Assembly: GCA_015662385.1 (NCBI GenBank)
Contig: DQUH01000009.1
Coordinates: 1 to 11,511 of the forward strand
From: Methanobacteriota archaeon
Lineage (GTDB): Archaea; Iainarchaeota; Iainarchaeia; JAADDC01
DNA: 11,511 nucleotides
Reading direction: 5' to 3'
The notes beneath the pieces are model-generated. The model searched no databases. It had not been told where the DNA came from and was given only the letters and a program-made list of their open reading frames with translations. A program made the position numbers and the translations under genes. This document shows, in pieces, positions 6,618-11,511 of this stretch (within the stretch, counting starts at the first letter, position 1; each line of letters starts with the position of its first letter).

Positions 6618-8422
6618 GCCTTGTCACGGAGTATCAGTTTCGGATATATGCCCAAAGCCTTTAGCTCATCCAAAAGAAGCTTAAACGCATAGGAAACATC
6701 AACGCCGTGAACCCTGCGGGACCCACACACGGGACAGTAGCGCTCTTTGCGTATCGCGTCGTCCACGGCCAAGTTCCCGCACTTCTCACACACGAGGATC
6801 GTCGTCTTGTCAGACTCCTCGACAAGGCGCTCGTAAAGGGTCATGGCTGCACCGTGCCCTATAATCGTATCCCTCTCCATTTCACCAAGGCGGATGCCCC
6901 CTTCTCGGGCCTTGCCCTCCGTGGGCTGACGGGTGAGGATCTGGATGGGACCGCGGGCGCGGGCCTGGATTTTCTGGGACGCCAAGTGTTTCAACCGCTG
7001 GTAGTACATGGGCCCTATGTATATCCTCGCCTTCATCTCCTCCCCTGTAAGGCCATCGTAAAGAATTTCCTTGCCAGAGGGCCGGAAACCGTGGGCGCGG
7101 AGGACGTCCTCGAAGTACTCCACCGGCTGCTCGTGCCACGGGGTAGCGTCTATGTGTTCCCCTTTTAGTGCCCCGGCTTTTGCCCCGAGGATCTCTAGGA
7201 GGTAAGATACGGTCATGCGGGACAGGAAAGAGTGGGCGTTGAATATGAGGTCGGGCACCACGCCGCTCTCCGTGTATGGCATGTCTTCGTGGGGGACCAG
7301 CATGCCGATTACTCCCTTCTGACCACCGCGGGCGGCGAACTTGTCCCCCAGCTCAGGTATCTTTTCCTGCCGTAGTTTTACCTTCACCATCCGCGAACCA
7401 TTGGGGTCGTCTGTAACCACCACAGTATCTATATAGCCCTCTTCATCCATCCTAACGGTAATGGACGACTCGTTCCTGTGTTCCTCGATTATGCCAAACT
7501 GCGTCACTTCCTCCAAGAAGCGGGGCGGAGACGTCCTGCCTATTATGACATCGCCACCCTTGACGTAGCTCTCGGGAACGGGGAGGCCGTCCTCCCCTAT
7601 AGCCTGATAGTACTCCTCACCGAGATAACCGGAGACTTCGGGGGAAGGCAGCTCGAACCTGTCCCTCTGGCCTCCAGGATATCTGCGCTCCACGCCCGTA
7701 TAGGTCCTGAAAAACACTGCCCTAAACAGTCCGCGTTCCACCGAGTCCAGGTTCATAACTAGGGCGTCGTCCATGGCGTAAAGATCCGGAGTAACCGCCA
7801 CGACAATGTTCTGACCGGACGGCCGGCGGTCGTAGTTGATGTATTCTGAAACACGGGACTTTACAATGGGCTTTTGGGGGTAATAAAGGATATAACTCAT
7901 CGTATCTGTACGCAGGCGGAAGTTTGCAGAGTACAGACCAAGGCCCTGGTCAAGCATCTTTGCTCCGTGGAGGTTTCTGGAAGACAAGTTGCGCTCAGCC
8001 CAGGGGAGAAGGGCGACACCGAGGCCGAATATGACAATGGGGTGGATCTCGACGTGGGTATGTTCCTCTGTAACCGAGTCATAATCCGGGGCGACGTAAG
8101 CGTTTTCCTCCTCTTCGGGGTCCAAGTATTCCACGATCCCCTGCCGGACAAGGTCCTTCCACGTTATCCTTCCCTCTTCTATCGCTTTTATGTGCTCTTC
8201 CGTAAGCAGGGGCTTGCCGTCCTTTACAACGATCAGGGGCCGGGCGACACGGCCAGCATCGGTATATACGTATACTTCGTTAGTCGTCTCGTAGTACGTG
8301 ACAGAAACTGTGTGGGGTATTTGGCCGTTCCTCCTCTTTGCCCGGATCGTCTCGACGAGCTTTTTCGGGTCTTTGTGGAAGCCCACAAGGCGGCCGTTAA
8401 TATAGACCTTAGCCTCGCTCAT
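6614..8422 (-). CDS. rpoB1: DNA-directed RNA polymerase subunit B' (Rpo2C)
   Basis: B' is the C-terminal part of a split archaeal Rpb2/beta. It supplies the hybrid-binding wall, nucleotide-contacting lysines and the C-terminal clamp/anchor. The product is 602 residues, as expected for B'. Family landmarks in order: HTHVEIHPIVIFG, NLSSRNLHGAK (145-155, usually NxSPRNTxxxxM), GLYSANFRLRTDT, DVIIGRTSPP, GDKFAARGGQKG (359-370, usually GDKFxSRHGQKG), NAHSFLSRMT (395-404, usually NPHAIPSRMT), YYQRLKHLASQKIQARARGP and RQPTEGKAREGG. A zinc site near the C-terminus uses C545/C548 and C563/C566 (CEKCG, CPVCG). The ATG at 8422 overlaps the rpoB'' stop (ATGA), so the split occurs exactly at the junction and the halves are probably translated together. 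The gene is intact, but several core motifs are divergent. Confidence 0.97.
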   Translation of the reverse strand: MSEAKVYINGRLVGFHKDPKKLVETIRAKRRNGQIPHTVSVTYYETTNEVYVYTDAGRVARPLIVVKDGKPLLTEEHIKAIEEGRITWKDLVRQGIVEYLDPEEEENAYVAPDYDSVTEEHTHVEIHPIVIFGLGVALLPWAERNLSSRNLHGAKMLDQGLGLYSANFRLRTDTMSYILYYPQKPIVKSRVSEYINYDRRPSGQNIVVAVTPDLYAMDDALVMNLDSVERGLFRAVFFRTYTGVERRYPGGQRDRFELPSPEVSGYLGEEYYQAIGEDGLPVPESYVKGGDVIIGRTSPPRFLEEVTQFGIIEEHRNESSITVRMDEEGYIDTVVVTDDPNGSRMVKVKLRQEKIPELGDKFAARGGQKGVIGMLVPHEDMPYTESGVVPDLIFNAHSFLSRMTVSYLLEILGAKAGALKGEHIDATPWHEQPVEYFEDVLRAHGFRPSGKEILYDGLTGEEMKARIYIGPMYYQRLKHLASQKIQARARGPIQILTRQPTEGKAREGGIRLGEMERDTIIGHGAAMTLYERLVEESDKTTILVCEKCGNLAVDDAIRKERYCPVCGSRRVHGVDVSYAFKLLLDELKALGIYPKLILRDKA

Positions 8423-9891
8423 CCAACCACCGGTTTGACACCAAGCTTCTTCAAGAGGCGATCTATCTTTTCAGCATCCGATGCTGTAGTAACCTTCGCC
8501 ATAAGCGCCAAGTACTTTATAAGACCCGCAGAAACACCTTCAGGGGTCTGGAGCGGGCAGAAACGGCCGAAATGTGTGCCGTGTACCTCGCGGGCCTCGA
8601 AGTTTTTGCGCCGTTTGGAAAGGGGGGAGTTAACACGGCGGAGCATGTAGATTGGGGCTATAAAGTTCAGGCGGTTCATGTTCTGCGCTACGCCGGTACG
8701 TCTGTTGGGCCAGGTCCCCGTGCTCATCCCGTACATTATCGCTTCCGTGAACGCGTTTGGGCGAACCACGGTGTTCAGCCTCAGTTTCTTACGCCTTGCA
8801 AGGGCCCGCTCCACCTGGAAGCGGATGTCCTTCACCAGCGCACGGAATGCAAAGCGGAAAAGCAGCTCCATCAGTTTTCCAGAAAGCTCCACACGTTTGT
8901 TGGCAAGGTGGTCCTTGTCGTCAAAGGGCCTGAGGCCGTACGCCGCCTCAGACGTCCTCTCAGCCATGCGGATGAGGAAGTACCCCTTCGCCTTCCTGTC
9001 TTCCGGGGAAGTACCGATGTGGGGCAAGAGGTAGTTGTCTATAACTTCCTGCGCTCTGCGGAGGCGGTAGTCCTTTATCTGGCCGGGCGCTACAAACTTA
9101 CCTATGTAGTCGATGGCCTCCTCCTCGGTTTTTATCGCAGAAGCTTCCAGGTTGAGAAGGGCGTCATTGAGTACTTCCTTTTCCCCAAGAAAAGCGTCAA
9201 GAATCTCCTGGTCGTCAGTAAAGCCAAGTGCGCGGAGCAGTATTATCCATTTCAGGTTACGGGGCGCAAGGGGGAACTGAGCAATCCAGATCCCGTCGTT
9301 CCTGCGCTCGACCCGGGTTTTCCCCCTGTACATTCCGCGGGTGGAGTGTATAACTGCAACGGCCGAGACGTTAGACCTGTTCTCCTTTGAAACGAAGACC
9401 TTGTTCGGAGCAGCCTCGTCAAAAGCGACGAGCACCTTCTCCTTCCCGTTGATTATAAAGTACCCTCCGAAGTCGAGGGGGTCCTCCCCCAGCTCCACAA
9501 GCTCCTTCGAAGAGAGCCCCTTCAGCCAGCACAGGTCCGATTTAAGCATGACGGGAATTTCCCCGATTCGCATCCTCGCCCTCTGGAGCTCCACGCCCTT
9601 TCGGATGGCTACCATATCCAAATATACGGATGCCATGTAGTTCCTGTCACGGATCCGCGCCTCCATGGGGTAAAGACGGCGCACAGACCCGTCTATCTCG
9701 GTGGTCGTTGGTTTCTCAATGTGTATGCCCTTTAGCTCTATTTTAAAATCCCCTACTTCCGGATCAATGACCTTGTTCTCTTCTATGATTTCCGGGATCG
9801 TCTCGTTCACGAACTGGTTGTAAGAATCAATCTGCTGCGTAACAAGGGTCTCGTCTTGGAAATGCGCGTCGATAAGTGCCCACCTGTCCAT
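8419..9891 (-). CDS. rpoB2: DNA-directed RNA polymerase subunit B'' (Rpo2N)
   Basis: B'' is the N-terminal part of split Rpb2/beta and contains the lobe, protrusion and fork. It is 490 residues, in the normal range. Recognisable stretches are MEARIRDRNYMASVYLDM, then LGEDPLDFGGYFIINGKEKV (the conserved GGYFIxNGxE), DDKDHLANKRVELSGKL (usually DKDHYxNKRLxLxGxL), LRRVNSPLSKRRKNFEAREV and HGTHFGRFCPLQTPEG (C445 to G452). The last normally reads CPxETPEGPNCGL; here it is CPLQTPEGVSAGL. The protein ends shortly after, the usual split point. The ATG at 9891 follows the rpoH stop by 9 nt, with a GAGGGGGT purine-rich Shine-Dalgarno in the gap. The 3' end overlaps rpoB' by 4 nt. The separate B''/B' arrangement is common in methanogens and haloarchaea, whereas Thermococcales and Crenarchaeota have one RpoB. 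Confidence 0.97.
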   Translation of the reverse strand: MDRWALIDAHFQDETLVTQQIDSYNQFVNETIPEIIEENKVIDPEVGDFKIELKGIHIEKPTTTEIDGSVRRLYPMEARIRDRNYMASVYLDMVAIRKGVELQRARMRIGEIPVMLKSDLCWLKGLSSKELVELGEDPLDFGGYFIINGKEKVLVAFDEAAPNKVFVSKENRSNVSAVAVIHSTRGMYRGKTRVERRNDGIWIAQFPLAPRNLKWIILLRALGFTDDQEILDAFLGEKEVLNDALLNLEASAIKTEEEAIDYIGKFVAPGQIKDYRLRRAQEVIDNYLLPHIGTSPEDRKAKGYFLIRMAERTSEAAYGLRPFDDKDHLANKRVELSGKLMELLFRFAFRALVKDIRFQVERALARRKKLRLNTVVRPNAFTEAIMYGMSTGTWPNRRTGVAQNMNRLNFIAPIYMLRRVNSPLSKRRKNFEAREVHGTHFGRFCPLQTPEGVSAGLIKYLALMAKVTTASDAEKIDRLLKKLGVKPVVG

Positions 9892-9900
9892 GCTACCCCC

Positions 9901-10137
9901 TCATACAACTACCCTATAGTAGATCGCCTTACCGGATATGGGTGAGTTCCTGATAAACTCGATCACGTCGCCCTTCTTAGCGCCCAGCTCCTTAACAACG
10001 GGGTCGTCAGCCAGGATCTTGGGAAGGGCATCTTTTGGGATCCCGTACTTTTTCAGAAGTTCTTCAACCTCCTGTTCTGTAAGAACACGGCACTTGGGCA
10101 CCAAGACGTGGTCCAGAATGGACTTCTTTGCCGCCAT
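9901..10137 (-). CDS. rpoH: DNA-directed RNA polymerase subunit H (Rpo5)
   Basis: RpoH (Rpo5) matches the C-terminal part of eukaryotic Rpb5 and is absent from bacteria. It binds the lower jaw of the polymerase. The 78 residues are the standard archaeal length. The sequence follows the family throughout: [20 protein letters not shown] (9-28), then [20 protein letters not shown] (38-57), and the conserved ending [11 protein letters not shown]. The ATG at 10137 has GGTGA 6 nt upstream (10144-10148). It is the first gene of the polymerase-ribosomal operon, with the only real intergenic region of the window before it. Identity is secure. Confidence 0.97.
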   Translation of the reverse strand: MAAKKSILDHVLVPKCRVLTEQEVEELLKKYGIPKDALPKILADDPVVKELGAKKGDVIEFIRNSPISGKAIYYRVVV

Positions 10138-10223
10138 GTAGATTCACCAGAAACTAAAGCCCCGGCCTAAATAAACATTGACCGGATAACCCATTTAAAA
10201 CTATCGACACCACCTGCGGGAAC
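10138..10223 (-). promoter_or_regulatory. Promoter region of the rpoH operon
   Basis: This 86-nt gap holds two TATA-like boxes on the minus strand. The upstream one is TTTAAATG at 10192-10199, preceded by CGATAGT, a plausible BRE. Transcription from it would begin near 10170, giving a leader of about 30 nt that contains the GGTGA Shine-Dalgarno at 10144-10148. The second is TTTATTTA at 10168-10175; a transcript from it would start near 10147, inside that Shine-Dalgarno, so I think it less likely. Six T residues (minus strand, 10229-10234) at the very end of the minD gene could end that upstream transcript, but this is weak. The promoter call rests on sequence match and position only. Confidence 0.55.
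10144..10148 (-). promoter_or_regulatory. Shine-Dalgarno site for rpoH
   Basis: GGTGA on the minus strand, 6 nt before ATG 10137, matches the archaeal anti-Shine-Dalgarno. It fixes the rpoH start and implies a transcript with a leader. Confidence 0.65.
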
Positions 10224-10991
10224 CTATGAAAAAAGCCAGCGCTTTATGGTTTCCAACACGTCCGCCAAACCACCAGATTTCTTCCTGCGAAAGCTTTTGC
10301 CGGTAAGGGCCTCTGCAAGATCATAGATCGCTTTAGCGGCTGGGCTGCTGGGCCGGTACTTGACAAGGAGCTCCCCCTTCTGCAGGGCTTCCCTCACGCT
10401 CCGGTCCTCCGGTATCACTGATAGTATGGGTAGTTCCAGTATCTGGGACGCCTCGTCCACCGGGACGCACCCCTTCCGGTACATGTTGAGCACCGCGCCG
10501 GGCACCATCTTCCCGAGCTGTTTCGCGAAGTGGTGCGTCTTGAGGGCGTTAAAGAGGGAGGGGTAGTTGGGGTTCGCAACGACGAGCACTGCGTCCGAGT
10601 TCATGACCGTATAGTACACGTCGCGCCCGACGCCCGCGGGCCCGTCAAGGATGACCACATCATAGTTGGCATAAAGGGGTCTGAGCATCTCGAATATCGT
10701 GTGGAGCGCCTGATCGTCAAGGGCGACCATGTTGAACGACGGGGTAACGAAATGGAAACCGGCGGGGTGGATCCAGACGAGGTCCATGGGGTTGTATGTA
10801 CCCTTGGCAAGCGCCTCGTCAATGGTGTGGGTGTCCGGGGTAACCCCGAAATGCGTGGCCACCGTGGGGGACGTAAAGTTGGCATCCACCACTAGGACCC
10901 TATCCCCCGCCTCCGCAAGAACTGCGGCGAGGTTCAGCGAAGTAAAGGTTTTACCTACGCCACCTTTTCCGGAAACAACGGAGAGTATCAT
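10224..10991 (-). CDS. MinD/ParA-family ATPase, possibly archaellum-positioning
   Basis: This 255-residue protein is a deviant-Walker P-loop ATPase of the MinD/ParA group; such proteins dimerise with ATP and pattern cargo on membrane or nucleoid. The deviant Walker A is SGKGGVGKTF, with the signature Lys9 and catalytic-type Lys14. Switch I is VDANF around 35-39, where MinD usually has a DAD- or DxN-type motif. Switch II is DGPAG at 116-120, as in MinD. The last 15 residues (GLADVLETIKRWLFS) form a likely amphipathic helix, like the membrane-targeting tail of MinD. It overlaps the upstream FlaD/E-like gene by 4 nt (ATGA, 10988-10991), with GGAGG at 10999-11003 as Shine-Dalgarno, so the two are surely co-expressed. 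That pairing suggests a role in placing the archaellum, as shown for MinD4 in Haloferax, but this is inference. It could instead be a general MinD. Confidence 0.88.
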   Translation of the reverse strand: MILSVVSGKGGVGKTFTSLNLAAVLAEAGDRVLVVDANFTSPTVATHFGVTPDTHTIDEALAKGTYNPMDLVWIHPAGFHFVTPSFNMVALDDQALHTIFEMLRPLYANYDVVILDGPAGVGRDVYYTVMNSDAVLVVANPNYPSLFNALKTHHFAKQLGKMVPGAVLNMYRKGCVPVDEASQILELPILSVIPEDRSVREALQKGELLVKYRPSSPAAKAIYDLAEALTGKSFRRKKSGGLADVLETIKRWLFS

Positions 10992-11482
10992 CTCATCGCC
11001 TCCTGGATACGGGTAATGTAATCAAGGGATTTTGCGTGGTCTTCGGGGAGCATGTACGCCTGGGTAGCCTCGACGTTGATACCGCGGGCGTAACGCCTCA
11101 GAACGTCGGCAACCGCCTCCGATATCCATCCGATGTCCACGTAGTAGTTTACTAAATCGTCAAAACCCTCCTGGCCCACTTTAGACAGCATGAACTGCAC
11201 CCACTCCAGCAGGGTCTCTATAACGCGAACGTTCCCCACGTCAACAGAGGGGAGCAGCACCGTTCTCACGTCAGACGCTGGGACCGGAGTGGGAGGGGCT
11301 GCTTTCGGCTCTGGAACACAGGGAACCTTTTTTTGAACGGACTTGCCCTCCAGCTCCGCAACGCGCCGTTTCAGGAGAAGGAGCTCCCTCTCAACTGCCT
11401 CCAACTTCTCAAAGAGCTTTTTCAGGTCGTCCCCCTTTACCGGCTGGGCGGGCAGAAACGAAAACCTGGGGGGCTCCATCAT
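10988..11482 (-). CDS. FlaD/FlaE-domain archaellum accessory protein (ArlD/E-like)
   Basis: The 164-residue protein has three parts. Residues about 18-47 are a charged heptad-like coiled coil (LKKLFEKLEAVERELLLLKR and on). Residues about 50-71 are a proline-rich linker. Residues about 75-164 match the archaeal FlaD/E domain as I know it: a Leu/Trp segment (LLEWVQFMLSKVG, 91-103), then the hallmark NYYVDIGWIS (112-121) and LRRYARGI, ending in a segment with DHAKSLDYITRI. FlaC/D/E (ArlC/D/E) proteins sit at the cytoplasmic base of the archaellum and link it to the chemotaxis switch. It is short compared with many FlaD proteins. The first ATG (11482) is followed at once by a second (11479); no Shine-Dalgarno is visible, and a TATA-like box lies about 30 nt upstream. 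It overlaps the MinD-like gene by 4 nt. No other archaellum gene is visible here. Confidence 0.82.
   Translation of the reverse strand: MMEPPRFSFLPAQPVKGDDLKKLFEKLEAVERELLLLKRRVAELEGKSVQKKVPCVPEPKAAPPTPVPASDVRTVLLPSVDVGNVRVIETLLEWVQFMLSKVGQEGFDDLVNYYVDIGWISEAVADVLRRYARGINVEATQAYMLPEDHAKSLDYITRIQEAMR
10999..11003 (-). promoter_or_regulatory. Shine-Dalgarno site for the minD-like gene
   Basis: GGAGG on the minus strand, 7 nt before ATG 10991, inside the end of the FlaD/E-like gene. With the ATGA overlap it indicates translational coupling of the pair. Confidence 0.6.
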
Positions 11483-11503
11483 AGGAAAGAATGCGCGTGG
11501 CTG

Positions 11504-11511
11504 TTTTTATA
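11504..11511 (-). promoter_or_regulatory. TATA-like box for the FlaD/E-like gene (window edge)
   Basis: TATAAAAA on the minus strand ends the window. Its first base is 29 nt upstream of ATG 11482, so the expected start site about 25 nt past the box falls at or just before the first codon. With no Shine-Dalgarno in TTCTTTCCT, a leaderless mRNA is likely. The BRE lies outside the window, so the call is provisional. Confidence 0.5.

Noticed and set aside
8419..8422. Possible frameshift artificially splitting RpoB into B'' and B'.
   Set aside because: The split falls at the known archaeal B''/B' junction with a clean ATGA overlap and a normal B' N-terminus, so it is a genuine gene split.
10229..10234. 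Six-T run (minus strand) at the end of the minD-like gene as a transcription terminator.
   Set aside because: Archaeal termination can use T-runs, but this one is short and encodes the last Leu-Phe of the protein, so I do not list it as a feature.

Overview
The window is archaeal. Every gene lies on the minus strand, so transcription runs from high to low coordinates. The gene set is the classic archaeal RNA polymerase / translation operon, and the proteins are archaeal-type: RpoH, split RpoB''/RpoB', split RpoA'/RpoA'', eL30-like L30e, the short KH-only NusA, archaeal uS12 and uS7, and EF-2. A FlaD/FlaE-type archaellum protein at the upstream end also points to Archaea. I cannot fix the lineage. 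A split RpoB and a FlaD/E domain are common in Euryarchaeota, while several altered core motifs recall, from memory only, fast-evolving or DPANN-type archaea. Base composition looks even and slightly GC-rich by eye, with no sign of recent transfer.

Layout in transcription order. (1) 11511-10224: a short FlaD/E-domain protein (ArlD/E-like) overlaps by 4 nt a MinD/ParA-family ATPase. A TATA-like box at the window edge sits about 30 nt before the first ATG, suggesting a leaderless transcript. (2) 10223-10138: an 86-nt intergenic region, the only real gap in the window, with TATA-like boxes and the Shine-Dalgarno site for rpoH. (3) 10137-2893: rpoH, rpoB'', rpoB', rpoA', rpoA'', encoding five polymerase polypeptides with ATGA/GTGA overlaps or gaps of 9 nt or less. 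(4) 2890-1: rpl30e, nusA, rps12, rps7 and the N-terminal half of EF-2 (fusA), which runs off the left edge. Gaps here are 1 to 5 nt and nearly every gene has a recognisable Shine-Dalgarno sequence.

The right-hand pair probably concerns placement or assembly of the archaellum. The long operon couples the transcription machinery with the decoding-centre and translocation proteins of the ribosome. The most unusual feature is in the proteins rather than the layout. Several near-universal motifs of the polymerase active centre are altered while the metal-binding NADFDGD loop is intact: the trigger loop in A'', bridge helix in A', ETPEG region in B'', and GDKF and NPHAIPSRMT regions in B'. The decoding loop of uS12 (PNSA to PHSG) and the second KH domain of NusA are altered too. 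No RNA genes, mobile elements, CRISPR arrays or extended repeats were seen.
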